From NCBI RefSeq assembly GCF_005771495.1, contig NZ_VAUW01000020.1:1-64000 (forward strand): DNA of 64,000 nt, written 5' to 3'. The DNA comes from Maribacter sp. ACAM166. GTDB taxonomy: Bacteria; Bacteroidota; Bacteroidia; Flavobacteriales; Flavobacteriaceae. Both the position numbers and the translations under genes were made by a program. Below, in pieces: positions 9,801-18,404 of the stretch (position 1 is the first letter of the stretch; the number at the start of each line of letters is the position of its first letter). The notes under the pieces are model-generated. The model did not search any database. It worked only from the letters and a program-made list of their open reading frames with translations, and was not told the origin of the DNA.

Positions 9801-9838
9801 AAGAAGCAGAAAGTAATTCATCAGTTAATCCAAATTAA
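6821..9838 (+). CDS. Large periplasmic TPR-repeat protein
   Basis: A protein of 1005 residues with a signal peptide (MLKKITAFIPMVLGLVVLTSAQ, cleavage after SAQ). Almost the whole mature protein is tetratricopeptide-type helical repeats, such as AAQTIFDKV, YPYALKWYDKV, YYLGYAYYKGGDYANAIAQFN and FELGNTFVSQGQENKGLQAYDRL. It is probably a periplasmic or outer-membrane-associated scaffold. The next gene starts 4 bases after its stop, and flavobacteria often pair such a protein with a TonB-receptor-like barrel next to ftsE. The partner is unknown. Confidence 0.85.
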   Translation: MLKKITAFIPMVLGLVVLTSAQESKIYTHEQKAFQDALALYNNEQYQAAQTIFDKVNVTTKDEETAANSAYYAANAAVRLNQIGADRLMEDFVEKYPTSTKRNSAFADVAEYYFQTGKYPYALKWYDKVDQKSLSRGEMDRFNFNYGYSLFSSRKTAQAENYLEKVTTSPIYGSQAKYYLGYISYQQDDYETANERFDQITDQDVLEEKLSYYQADMNFKLGKFEESIALAKKQLPKSDRKEVSELNKIIGESYFNLKQYENAVPYLTAYNGKGGKWSNTDYYYLGYAYYKGGDYANAIAQFNKIIGGTNSVAQNAYYHLAECYLKLDKKQEALNAFRNASQMDYSVEIQKDAFLNYARLSYEVGNAYEAVPAVITNYLKTYPNDEHQEEMQTLLVDSYITSKNFAGAMKLLEENKNYASKTVYQMVAYYRGIELFMEGDYTAASENFGKSLSSAENMLFKARANYWKAEADYISNRFDDAVKGYVAFKNNQSAKNTEMYREIDYSLAYAYFKQKNYSDAITYFDSFTKNGNAEVEKLHDGFLRLGDSYYATSKYWPAIETYNKALALTGPEKDYASYQKAMSYGYVDRGDSKIENLELFVSQYPRSSFKDDALFELGNTFVSQGQENKGLQAYDRLIEEYKGSSLVPQALMRQGLVNYNANRNEAALVKFKTVVRDYPKTQEAIQAVATAKLVYIDLGQVNEYAEWVRGLDFVEVTDTELDNASFDAAQKQNMEGKVEAAIRAYENYIQQFSNGLHAVDANFSLAQLYFGKGEKESALPYYKYVADRSTSEYAEQALTRVCEVYIGKDDYTTALPYLLKLERQANIMQNRTFARSNLMKGYYGQNNYSKTLEYADKVLSTKNIDNRIKSDAHIMIARSAIATNDEQKAKSAYGEVLKIASGATAAEALYYDAYFEHKDGSFANSNVAVQKLAKDYATYKEWGGKGLVLMAKNYYALNDAYQATYILESVTTNFSQYPEIVSEAKAELAIIKSKEAESNSSVNPN

Positions 9839-9842
9839 ACTA

Positions 9843-11621
9843 ATGTACACCAGTAAAAGAACACCTATGTACAACAAACATAGTATTACATTCATTTTTT
9901 TAGCACTAGGCCTGCACATCAGTTTTGCCCAAGACGATAAAAAAGATGATTTAGGCACGGAAACAGTGACTGTTACCAAGGCCTATACACCTACGGTATC
10001 AGACGCCTTTAAAATTAAGTCGGTTCCTGATTTGAATGACTCGATCGTATTGCAGAAAAAACCGATTACCTACAGTATTTTTTCTGTTCCGGTTGCATCA
10101 ACATTTACGCCTTCAAAAGGAATAGCTTCAACGGTTGAAAAACTTCCACCACCGCAGTTATATAATTCGTATGCTTCTTTTGGGGCAGGTAATTATGGCA
10201 ATGTGTTGGGAGAATTTTATACAAGTAGAACCATCAATAGAGATGAGAATTTAGATGTAGGCTTTAATCATTTATCTTCTCGAGGAGGTATAAAAGGGGT
10301 AGATTTAAATAATACGTTCTATGACACCAAACTAGATGCTTCTTATTCAAAACGAGATCGCGATTTAAATTGGGGTGCAGCACTAGGGCTTCAACATCAA
10401 TTGTATAACTGGTATGGCTTGCCAGAAGGTGTTTACGATCAAACTACAATTGGTAGTATTGATGAAAGTCAAAACTACTTTATGGGAGAAGCTGGTGCAC
10501 ATATTAATGTGGAGGATGCATTCTTTAAAAGAGCCGATATAAAGTACCGTCGATTTTTTGATGCGGTAAGTTCTGGTGAAAATAGAGCCATTTTTAATAC
10601 CGGTTTTGAATTCCCAATGAACGAGGAAATCTTCGGGGTAAATGTAAAGGTGGATTATGTAGGCGGAACTTTTGAAAATGCGAATGTAAATAGTACTACC
10701 AATGATGCAGGAATAGCCTATGGGAATTTGCAAGCAGGTATCAATCCGTCATTACAAATGCTTCGTGATGACCTTTCGCTAAATTTGGGAGTGAACTTGG
10801 TTTATGGAATGGATTTAGAAAATAGCGAAAGCAATTTTTATATCTATCCAGCAGTAACTGCATCCTATAGGTTATTGGATGAATCTGTTATTGCATACGG
10901 TGGTGTAACCGGGGAACTGAAACAGAATTCGTATTATGATTTTGTGGAGGCTAATCCTTTCGTTTCTCCTACTTTATCTGTTGCACCTACCGATAGTCAA
11001 TACAATGCCTATATTGGTTTTAAAGGTCAATTATCACCTAACCTTAGTTATAATATTAAGGGTTCGTATGCTGCCGAGAATAGAAAGCCATTATATCGAT
11101 TGAACCCTCAAAATAATTTTAGATCAGATGAAAAAGGATACTATTATGGAAATTCTTTCGATGTATTTTATGATGATATAAAGACGTTAGGAATTTTTGG
11201 GGAATTGAATGTAGATGTGAATCGTAATTTCACCTTGGGTGTTAATGTCGAGGTATATGATTATAGTACAGAAACAGGTAACCCTGCTTGGAACTTGCCA
11301 AATTTGAAAGGTTCTCTTTTTATGGATTATCAAATTGGAGAAAAGTGGTTTATGGGCGCTAATCTATTTTATATGGGTGAACGAGAAGATTTTGCTTCTG
11401 TTGTTGTAGAAAATATACAGCCTGGTGGATTTCCGGCGACCATGATTACCTTAGATGGTTATTTTGATGCCAATGCACATGTGGGATACCGATTAAATAA
11501 TCAGCTTTCCTTTTTTGTAAAAGGCGCCAATCTTTCTAATAATGAATATCAGCGTTGGGCCAATTTTCAGGTACAAGGTATTCAAGTGTTAGGTGGTGCA
11601 ACGTATAAATTCGATTTTTAA
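9843..11621 (+). CDS. TonB-dependent-receptor-like outer-membrane beta-barrel protein
   Basis: An outer-membrane barrel of 592 residues. A signal peptide ends near HISFAQ, followed by an ETVTVTKAYTPTVSDAFK segment like a short TonB-box/plug entry. Many alternating amphipathic strands follow, and the chain ends in an aromatic residue (GGATYKFDF). It is shorter than a full TonB receptor and shows no clear complete plug domain, so it may be a reduced receptor. ATG at 9843 lies 4 bases after the TPR stop; a second ATG at 9867 also leaves a good signal peptide. It is translated with the TPR gene, suggesting a joint envelope role. Confidence 0.75.
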   Translation: MYTSKRTPMYNKHSITFIFLALGLHISFAQDDKKDDLGTETVTVTKAYTPTVSDAFKIKSVPDLNDSIVLQKKPITYSIFSVPVASTFTPSKGIASTVEKLPPPQLYNSYASFGAGNYGNVLGEFYTSRTINRDENLDVGFNHLSSRGGIKGVDLNNTFYDTKLDASYSKRDRDLNWGAALGLQHQLYNWYGLPEGVYDQTTIGSIDESQNYFMGEAGAHINVEDAFFKRADIKYRRFFDAVSSGENRAIFNTGFEFPMNEEIFGVNVKVDYVGGTFENANVNSTTNDAGIAYGNLQAGINPSLQMLRDDLSLNLGVNLVYGMDLENSESNFYIYPAVTASYRLLDESVIAYGGVTGELKQNSYYDFVEANPFVSPTLSVAPTDSQYNAYIGFKGQLSPNLSYNIKGSYAAENRKPLYRLNPQNNFRSDEKGYYYGNSFDVFYDDIKTLGIFGELNVDVNRNFTLGVNVEVYDYSTETGNPAWNLPNLKGSLFMDYQIGEKWFMGANLFYMGEREDFASVVVENIQPGGFPATMITLDGYFDANAHVGYRLNNQLSFFVKGANLSNNEYQRWANFQVQGIQVLGGATYKFDF

Positions 11622-11652
11622 GAATACACTTATATAAAATTTCAGAATGTTT

Positions 11653-11688
11653 AAATGCCCTTCTCAATGATTAGAAGGGCATTTTTTT
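11653..11688 (+). terminator. Intrinsic terminator after the barrel gene
   Basis: A 12-bp stem AAATGCCCTTCT / AGAAGGGCATTT with an 8-base loop, followed by more T. It ends the TPR-barrel transcript. Confidence 0.9.
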
Positions 11689-11750
11689 GCCTTCTTCCAA
11701 ATGCTATGGTATTATAGGTTTTCAGTACTTTAGGGAGAGATAAGTTTATT

Positions 11751-12845
11751 ATGGTGTTCAAAAACCTACAAAACGCAATTATATTTTTACTGTTGCTCGG
11801 TATGCATAGTTTTGGTTTTAGTCAAAATCTAGTGGTGAATCCAAGCTTTGAAATCTTTGTACAGTGCCCCGTTAAACTTGGCAACTTAGAGCAAGATGTA
11901 GAAAACTGGAAAATACCGACCCTTGGTTCTACAGATTATTTCAATGGATGTAGTACTTCGATGGGAACTCCAGAGAACTTTAATGGCCAACAACCTGCTA
12001 ATTTCGGTGTTGGGTATGTAGGTTTTTATATGTTTGCGCCTGATGATTATAGGGAATATATACAGGGGGCTTTATCGACCACGTTACAAAAGGGAGGGCG
12101 CTACACGATTTCCTTTTATGTGAGTTTAGCAGAACGTTCAGATTTTGCAGTAAAGGAATTTGGAATCCGTTTTTCAGAATTTCCGGTTAAGGTGGAAACC
12201 AGCAAAGTGCTTTCTAATATCCATTTTTCAAAATTGCAGGGTGATACTTCCAATCAAATTGAGATTACGTATTCAAAATTTTATTCCGATGAAAAAGAAT
12301 GGATAAAGCTTACGCAAGAGTTTGTCGCCAACGGAACGGAAAATTATATACTCATCGGCAATTTTAAGAATAATAGAAGAACACAAAAATTTCAGACCAA
12401 AAGAAAAATCACCAAAGGGTCTTATTATTATGTAGACATGATTTCAGTGGTCAAAACTGATTCAAAGAAAATTGATAGTCCACCAATACATAATTTTAAA
12501 TTGGATAGTGTACATGTTTTTAAAGATGTGCTGTTCGGTTTTAATAAAGCAATCCTCAAAGATGTATACCAACAGGAGTTGACATCGATCTTAAACTATT
12601 TGAAGCTTCATACCGAAGTGAAAATAAAAATTAGTGGTCATACAGATACTATGGGCTCAGATAGGTTTAATCAGTTGCTATCTGAAAAGCGGGCCAAATC
12701 TGCGGCTGATTATTTTTTGTTGAAAGGTGTGGAGCAGAGTAGGATCTATTTTGATGGTTTTGGAAGTTCAAAACCCATAGCATCAAATAAAACAAAAGCC
12801 GGTAGATTACTCAACCGGCGTGTAGAATTTGTGTTGTTGCAGTGA
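11751..12845 (+). CDS. OmpA-family peptidoglycan-binding outer-membrane protein
   Basis: A protein of 364 residues. The signal peptide ends near SFGFSQ. The N-terminal half (NLVVNPSFEIF, GYVGFYMFAPDDYREYIQ, GGRYTISFYVSLAE) resembles a carbohydrate-binding-like jelly-roll domain found in flavobacterial OmpA proteins. The last ~110 residues are an OmpA C-terminal domain (DVLFGFNKA, KIKISGHTDTMGS, LLSEKRAKSAADYFL, GSSKPIASN, NRRVEFVL) that binds peptidoglycan. It probably links the outer membrane or a surface module to the cell wall. Its stop is one base from the stop of the convergent NIPSNAP gene. Confidence 0.85.
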   Translation: MVFKNLQNAIIFLLLLGMHSFGFSQNLVVNPSFEIFVQCPVKLGNLEQDVENWKIPTLGSTDYFNGCSTSMGTPENFNGQQPANFGVGYVGFYMFAPDDYREYIQGALSTTLQKGGRYTISFYVSLAERSDFAVKEFGIRFSEFPVKVETSKVLSNIHFSKLQGDTSNQIEITYSKFYSDEKEWIKLTQEFVANGTENYILIGNFKNNRRTQKFQTKRKITKGSYYYVDMISVVKTDSKKIDSPPIHNFKLDSVHVFKDVLFGFNKAILKDVYQQELTSILNYLKLHTEVKIKISGHTDTMGSDRFNQLLSEKRAKSAADYFLLKGVEQSRIYFDGFGSSKPIASNKTKAGRLLNRRVEFVLLQ

Positions 12846-12846
12846 T

Positions 12847-13629
12847 TTAATAATCAGAATACGCTGTTGGGTAAAGTAAATGAATGTCTGCATTACTAAC
12901 GGTATTAACATATTTTTCCATGACCGATATTTCCTTCCATCTATCAGAATCTACAAAATTTTCCCATAAGGCATTTCTTTTGTCCATGTCCGTAAAGGTG
13001 GTCATATACATTAAATTAGGCATTTTATCACCTGAAATCACTTCGGCATAAAATACCGCATTAAAGCCTAAATTTTTAAAAAGATCAACTTCTCCACCTT
13101 CATTAAACATAGCTACCTTTCTGCGATACATGGCCTCGGTAGGCCCTTCATAACTACGTAGTTCATAAACCCTATCGGTTCGTGGACCTGCTACATCAGT
13201 CGGTTTCATTTTGGGCATGTCAGGAAAGGCGCGCATCAAAACAGAGCTAACCCGCTCATAAGGTGCATTGTCATGATACGCATTGATGTAATCTGCACCA
13301 GCTGTAAGATGCGTTTTATCCAAAGCAAGCATCGACTCCAATTGGTCAAATGCACTCAACGATTTAAAAGGAATCAAAACATAGATTTTATCACTCATTT
13401 TAAAATTATCTTGACGCACTTTAAAAACGCCAACATGTTCAATACCCATTCTTTTTAGAGCAGGTACATAGGCATTTTCCAAGTAAGTATCAACCCTTTT
13501 TTCCTGATCACTATTTTTGATAGTATAGGTTTTTAGTTGGTAGTATTCTTTATCTTGAGCATAGCTTGAAATGGATGAAAAAATCATTAGAACGACAAAA
13601 ATAAAAGGCAATAAAAATCTATTTTTCAT
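12847..13629 (-). CDS. NIPSNAP-family secreted protein
   Basis: A protein of 260 residues with a signal peptide (cleavage near SSYAQ) and two ferredoxin-like NIPSNAP halves: YQLKTYTIKN opens the first and RVYELRSYEGPTEAMYRRK the second. NIPSNAP domains are small alpha/beta dimerising folds of uncertain biochemical role. In Bacteroidota, secreted copies occur near sugar or acid metabolism genes. It converges with the OmpA-like gene with a single base between the stops, so neither has its own terminator there. Confidence 0.85.
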   Translation of the reverse strand: MKNRFLLPFIFVVLMIFSSISSYAQDKEYYQLKTYTIKNSDQEKRVDTYLENAYVPALKRMGIEHVGVFKVRQDNFKMSDKIYVLIPFKSLSAFDQLESMLALDKTHLTAGADYINAYHDNAPYERVSSVLMRAFPDMPKMKPTDVAGPRTDRVYELRSYEGPTEAMYRRKVAMFNEGGEVDLFKNLGFNAVFYAEVISGDKMPNLMYMTTFTDMDKRNALWENFVDSDRWKEISVMEKYVNTVSNADIHLLYPTAYSDY

Positions 13630-13840
13630 GAGTTGAATAGTATGTTTGTTAAGGATAGAAAGTTAGGAATAAAAATAGAATCGTTGGTCGAGTTTAGCTA
13701 AAACCTATTTCATGATGAGTTTTTAAGATTTTTAAATCTAGTTTTTCGAAAGTCACACAAGTGAGCATTATAAAAAAGGCATCCTACATAATGATTTTTA
13801 TTTTACCGTTAGAGATAATTCCTGTGGGTGTAAATAGGAG

Positions 13841-13863
13841 TGCACGAAGTGCGCAATCGTGCA
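13841..13863 (+). promoter_or_regulatory. Palindromic operator-like site before the MFS gene
   Basis: Perfect 7-base arms TGCACGA and TCGTGCA flank a 9-base centre that itself contains the palindrome TGCGCA. It lies just upstream of a TTA-N19-TATTTTTG element (13871-13900) that resembles a Bacteroidota promoter, 18 bases before the MFS start. A dimeric regulator binding here could control the transporter. No regulator gene is adjacent. Confidence 0.5.
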
Positions 13864-13917
13864 TATAATTTTAGTGAGTGAAGGCTAAGGCGTATTTTTG
13901 CGGCTAGCAACTTTTGT

Positions 13918-15222
13918 ATGTCCAACCTTTTTCAGAAACCACTTATTGACCCGGCCAAAAGCCCAATTTTTTATGGGTATGTAATTCTTGTAATTGGTAC
14001 GATAGGTATTTACTTCAGTATACCTGGTCAGACTATTGGGGTTTCAGTATTTACAGACCCTGTAAAAGATGCATTGGGTTTAACTAGAAATCAATTTAGT
14101 AATGCCTACATGATAGGTACCATAGCAAGTTCATTGGTGATTGGTAGGGCAGGGGTTTGGTTTGATATATACGGAGCTAGATATGTGGCTTTTTTCGCTG
14201 CGTTATCGCTAGCGGTGACCTTGTTTTTATGCTCATGGTCAGTAACGATGAGCTCTTATATAAAAGAAGTATTATCGGTTGATACTTGGATGGTGCCTTT
14301 TGTATTAATGACCGTATTATTTTTTCTATTACGTTTTGCAGGTCAGGGAGTGCTTACGATGGCTTCCAGAAATGTGATAATGATTTGGTTCGATAAGAAT
14401 AGAGGCAAGGTAAATTCATTTAGTAGTGTGGCACTTTCATTTGGGTTTTCATCTTCACCTTTGTGGGTCAACGCATTAATAGAAGGATATGGTTGGCAAC
14501 AAACATGGCAATTTCTAGCAATAGGCTTGTTAATTTTCAGTGTTTTCATTTTCATTTTTTATAAAATATCGCCTGAGAAACATGGCCTTCTGCCAGATGG
14601 TGCCAAGTCACCGACAAAGGAGGAGGAAGAGATCACAGTTGTTCCAAAACAGTTTACCCTATCGGAAGCAAAAAAGGAAAGAGCATTTTGGATGTACGGA
14701 CTTACATTGGCATTCAATAGTTTTTTTATCACCGGACTTACTTTTCATGTCGTGTCAATTTTCACACATGAAGGATTTGTGAAAGAGGATGCTATTGCCA
14801 TTTTTTTACCGAGTTCGGTTGTGGCGGTAACCGTTTCTACCCTGTTTAATTTTTTAAGTGATTACCTGCCATTAAAATTGTATTTGTACTTAATGTTGAT
14901 AGGAGGGTTTTTGGCATCGTTAGGTTTTTTGTTTTTATCCACCCCTGCGGGTATACCAATGTTAATTGCCGGATTTGGTATTTTAGGCGGATTCTTTGCA
15001 GTGCTAAATGCGGTAGCATGGCCTCGGTTTTTCGGTAGAAAACATTTAGGTGGTATTACGGGTAAAATCATGAGCTTGTTAATTCTAGCAAGTGCCTTGG
15101 CGCCAAGTGTTTTTAGTCTTTGCCTATCCACGTTTGGTTCTTATAAAATGGTAGGATTTTTAGGGTTGGCTTTTTTGCTTTTTTTGGTAATAGGTTCCAT
15201 CAAGGCTAATAATCCTCAATAA
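13918..15222 (+). CDS. MFS transporter (OFA-like)
   Basis: A major-facilitator permease of 434 residues with about 12 hydrophobic segments and a charged central loop (SPTKEEEEITVVPKQ, residues ~225-240). The opening FYGYVILVIGTIGIYFSIPGQ and the loop segment GRAGVWFDIYGARYV are like the oxalate/formate-antiporter (OFA) branch, which carries small carboxylates. The real substrate is unknown. The gene is monocistronic, with its own promoter-like element and an upstream palindrome. Confidence 0.8.
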   Translation: MSNLFQKPLIDPAKSPIFYGYVILVIGTIGIYFSIPGQTIGVSVFTDPVKDALGLTRNQFSNAYMIGTIASSLVIGRAGVWFDIYGARYVAFFAALSLAVTLFLCSWSVTMSSYIKEVLSVDTWMVPFVLMTVLFFLLRFAGQGVLTMASRNVIMIWFDKNRGKVNSFSSVALSFGFSSSPLWVNALIEGYGWQQTWQFLAIGLLIFSVFIFIFYKISPEKHGLLPDGAKSPTKEEEEITVVPKQFTLSEAKKERAFWMYGLTLAFNSFFITGLTFHVVSIFTHEGFVKEDAIAIFLPSSVVAVTVSTLFNFLSDYLPLKLYLYLMLIGGFLASLGFLFLSTPAGIPMLIAGFGILGGFFAVLNAVAWPRFFGRKHLGGITGKIMSLLILASALAPSVFSLCLSTFGSYKMVGFLGLAFLLFLVIGSIKANNPQ

Positions 15223-15293
15223 TGTTCTATTTAAAAGGATAACATCTTGCAGTTCAAGTTGAAAACTAATTATCTTTATAAAAAATCAGTTTT

Positions 15294-16055
15294 ATGGATT
15301 TAAATTTAGCAGTATTGATAGATGGTGATAATATTCCATCTGCTTACGTAAAGGAAATGATGGAGGAGATTGCTAAATATGGTAATCCTACAATAAAACG
15401 TATCTATGGCGATTGGACCAACCCGCGTTTAGGTAAATGGAAGAATGTTTTGTTGGAAAATGCCATAACACCTATTCAACAGTATGGTTATACTCAAGGA
15501 AAAAATGCGACAGATTCTGCAATGATTATTGATGCCATGGATGTGCTTTATGCTGGTAAAGTCAATGGTTTCTGTATCGTTAGTAGTGATAGTGATTTCA
15601 CACGTTTGGCTACTAGATTGAGAGAAGCAGGGATGCAAGTTTTTGGTATTGGCGAGCGTAAAACTCCCAATCCTTTTATTGTGGCGTGTGATAAATTTAT
15701 ATACATAGAGATTCTTAAAAGCAGGACTGAGGAAGATACTTCTGATACCGTAAATGAAACACCTGCCGTTAAAAATACTGTTGATAAGATAACCCCAAAG
15801 GCATTACGTTTTATAGCTACGACTATTGATGATGTTGCGGATGATGACGGATGGGCATTTTTAGGTGACGTAGGTAGTTTATTGCAAAAAAAGCAACCTA
15901 ATTTTGATTCGCGTAATTATGGTTTTCAAAAATTGACCCCATTAATTAATTCAATTCCTCATTTTGAAATTGAACGAAGAGAAGATTCCAAAGGACGTAA
16001 GAAACTTATTTACGTAAAAATTAAGGAAAAGAATAATTCCAAATTAAAGAAATAA
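15294..16055 (+). CDS. NYN-domain (LabA/DUF88) protein with C-terminal OST-HTH/LOTUS domain
   Basis: A cytosolic protein of 253 residues. Residues 1-145 form a NYN/PIN-like nuclease domain with the acidic metal-site motifs AVLIDGDNIPS, GKNATDSAMIIDAMD and IVSSDSDFTRLATRLREAG. Residues ~170-248 (ALRFIATTIDDVADDDGWAFLGDVGSLL...) match the OST-HTH/LOTUS fold, which in other proteins binds RNA. The combination is widespread and suggests RNA cleavage or processing. It has no operon partner; the genes on both sides are separated by tens of bases. Confidence 0.85.
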   Translation: MDLNLAVLIDGDNIPSAYVKEMMEEIAKYGNPTIKRIYGDWTNPRLGKWKNVLLENAITPIQQYGYTQGKNATDSAMIIDAMDVLYAGKVNGFCIVSSDSDFTRLATRLREAGMQVFGIGERKTPNPFIVACDKFIYIEILKSRTEEDTSDTVNETPAVKNTVDKITPKALRFIATTIDDVADDDGWAFLGDVGSLLQKKQPNFDSRNYGFQKLTPLINSIPHFEIERREDSKGRKKLIYVKIKEKNNSKLKK

Positions 16056-16104
16056 CTAGTTAAGAGCAACCCCCCTTCGTTTAAAAGCTCTAATTTTTAT
16101 ATTC

Positions 16105-16134
16105 TATCGTTAGAGGTCTAAAGCATATCGTTAG
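16105..16134 (+). promoter_or_regulatory. Direct-repeat site before the DUF885 gene
   Basis: TATCGTTAG occurs exactly twice, at 16105-16113 and 16126-16134, spaced 21 bases start to start (two helical turns), 32 bases before the DUF885 start. Such spacing suits a protein binding two half-sites on one DNA face. It could also be chance in AT-rich DNA. Confidence 0.3.
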
Positions 16135-16165
16135 TTTTTGTATTTTCATTTCAAATACTAAAACT

Positions 16166-17986
16166 ATGATTCGTGCGCTTTCCTTCTTTTCTTTTATTCT
16201 TTTATTTATTTCTTGCGAGCAATCGGAAAAGAAAAAAGCACCTATCGTCGAGAAGCCAGTAGCTGAGGTGTTTACAGAATTCTACGAATTCAAAAAAAGC
16301 ATAAATCCTATAGAAGCGACAAAGGCGGGTTATTCGAAATATAATGACACCATTGCTAACTACATTTCAGATGATTATATTTTTCACCTAAAAGAGCGCT
16401 ACACGTATTTTTTGGAGGAGCTCGACCGGTATGATTCTACTACTGTAACTGCGGCAGATTGGATGAGTCTACGGGTTATGAAGTGGGATTGTTCATTGAA
16501 ACTGCAAGGTGTTATGAACCCAATCGTAACTGTAGCCTCCCCGATATATGACTTGCCCAGTTTTGAATTAATGCCAATTTTTCAAATTCAATCCTTACAT
16601 TTATATGTAGCTCAATTGGCCAGTGGAGCAAGTGTGCAACCATTTAAAACCGTAGAAGATTACACTAATTGGTTACATCGGTTAGAAGATTATGTGACTT
16701 TTTTGGATACTTCGATCGATAAAATGAGGATAGGGATGACTAAAGGTATTGTTTTGCCAAAGGCCTTAACCTTAAAAATGTTGCCTCAGGTGAGATCGTT
16801 TATAGATATTCCACTTGAAGAGAATTTATTTTACCAGCCAATAAATAATCTACCTGATAGTTTTTCAGATGCTGAGAAAGAAACATTGAAAAGGAGTTAC
16901 ACTAACTTGATTCAAAATAAACTGACTCCTAAATATGTTGCGTTGAATATATTTTTAACTGAAGAATATTTGCCGGCTTCTAGAGAAACAAGTGGACTTG
17001 GTGATTTGCCAGATGGGAAGGAGACGTATGATTATCTTATTAAATTACACACTACAACGACCATGAGTGCTGATGAGATTCATGCATTAGGGTTGTCTGA
17101 AGTGAAACGTATTTCTGGTGAAATGATTACTGTTAAGAACCAGTTAGGATTTAAAGGTGATTTAAAATCCTTCTTTAAATCCTTACGGAATAAGAAATCT
17201 TTAATGCCTTTCTCTAAGCCGGAAGATGTTATTTCTAACTTTAATAGTATTCATGAACGTATCGATAATCATATTGATTCTTTATTCGAACTTACTCCTA
17301 AAGCTGGGTTTAACGTACGTAGAACAGAAGCGTTTAGAGAAGCATCTGCAAGTGCTGAATATACGCCAGGGTCAAAAGATGGATCAAGAGCAGGTATTTT
17401 TTACGTGCCAATTCCAAATGTAAAAACATACAATACGATTCATGATGAAGCCTTATTCTTGCATGAGGCTATTCCAGGGCATCATTTTCAGCTATCCCTA
17501 CAACAAGAGAATAGCAACCTCCCAGAGTTTTTACATCCAGAAAGTATGGGTGTATTTGTTGAGGGTTGGGCACTTTATGCAGAATCTTTGGGTAAGGAAT
17601 TGGGAATCTATACAGACCCATATCAGTATTTTGGAATGTTGAGTATGGAAATGCACAGGGCTATTCGTTTGGTTGTGGATACCGGTTTACATGCTAAAGG
17701 TTGGACGAGGGATGAGGCAATACAATTTTCTTTGGATAATGAGGCAGAGTCTGAAGAGAGTATTATCTCAGAAGTAGAGCGTTATATGGCTACGCCTGGC
17801 CAAGCCCTTTCCTATAAAATTGGTCAATTGAAAATTCGCGAGTTGCGAACAAAGGCAGAAAAGGAACTTGGTGCTAAATTTAATATACGCTCATTTCATA
17901 GTCAAATTTTGAACTCTGGTAGTTTGCCATTAGTCCTTTTGGAGGAAAAAATAAATGGTTGGATAAGCAGTCAAAAGAACCCTTAA
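16166..17986 (+). CDS. DUF885-family lipoprotein, predicted metallopeptidase
   Basis: A protein of 606 residues with a lipoprotein signal (FILLFISC, Cys near residue 17), so probably anchored in the envelope facing the periplasm or surface. The DUF885 body carries the metal-binding motif HEAIPGHHFQ near residue 433 and the downstream FVEGWALYAESLGKELG segment with the third ligand glutamate, as in this zinc-peptidase-like family. It probably degrades peptides. The length is normal for the family. Confidence 0.87.
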   Translation: MIRALSFFSFILLFISCEQSEKKKAPIVEKPVAEVFTEFYEFKKSINPIEATKAGYSKYNDTIANYISDDYIFHLKERYTYFLEELDRYDSTTVTAADWMSLRVMKWDCSLKLQGVMNPIVTVASPIYDLPSFELMPIFQIQSLHLYVAQLASGASVQPFKTVEDYTNWLHRLEDYVTFLDTSIDKMRIGMTKGIVLPKALTLKMLPQVRSFIDIPLEENLFYQPINNLPDSFSDAEKETLKRSYTNLIQNKLTPKYVALNIFLTEEYLPASRETSGLGDLPDGKETYDYLIKLHTTTTMSADEIHALGLSEVKRISGEMITVKNQLGFKGDLKSFFKSLRNKKSLMPFSKPEDVISNFNSIHERIDNHIDSLFELTPKAGFNVRRTEAFREASASAEYTPGSKDGSRAGIFYVPIPNVKTYNTIHDEALFLHEAIPGHHFQLSLQQENSNLPEFLHPESMGVFVEGWALYAESLGKELGIYTDPYQYFGMLSMEMHRAIRLVVDTGLHAKGWTRDEAIQFSLDNEAESEESIISEVERYMATPGQALSYKIGQLKIRELRTKAEKELGAKFNIRSFHSQILNSGSLPLVLLEEKINGWISSQKNP

Positions 17987-18355
17987 AGGAAAAAGGTTAA
18001 TTAATTATTTAAGCTTAACAGATTAAACACGTTTGAGATAAATCGTTTGCAACAAGCAGGAGAATTATCGACTAGGGTGTATGTCATTATTAGTAATAAT
18101 AAAGAGTACGTTAATTATTTCATTTATAAAGGTCCGGCTAAAAGTGACCGGTTAAATGTTCGTTCCGTAGAAGATGTGAGTCCGTTCTTAATTTTTTACG
18201 TTGCAAACTCTAGTTTTGAGAAAAATGAAGTATTGAACCTGTTAAGTTTGCTGGCTATGTAATTTACGATTAGGATATGATGACGGTTCCTCTAGAAGAA
18301 ATACCTATTGTCTACGCTGAATAAACTTTTGTAAATGAGGTGATTCATTAAAAAG
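17987..18355. other. Intergenic stretch with an open but start-less reading frame
   Basis: Between the DUF885 gene and the terminator there is an open plus-strand frame from 18005 to 18262 (for example RVYVIISNNKEYVNYFIYKG). It has no ATG near its beginning; only TTG at 18047 or an internal GTG could serve. I recognise no family. It may be a relic or simply open by chance. Confidence 0.35.
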
Positions 18356-18384
18356 AAAAACCTCGGTTATGTACCGAGGTTTTT
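18356..18384. terminator. Bidirectional intrinsic terminator
   Basis: ACCTCGGT / ACCGAGGT stem with loop TATGT, flanked by A5 on the left and T5 on the right, so it can serve the DUF2911 gene on the minus strand and anything arriving on the plus strand. Confidence 0.88.
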
Positions 18385-18404
18385 GCTATATATTTTTTCT
18401 AAAC

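Noticed and set aside
18005-18262. Small gene in the gap after the DUF885 gene
   Set aside because: No ATG near the start, only TTG or GTG, and no recognisable family; listed only as an open stretch.
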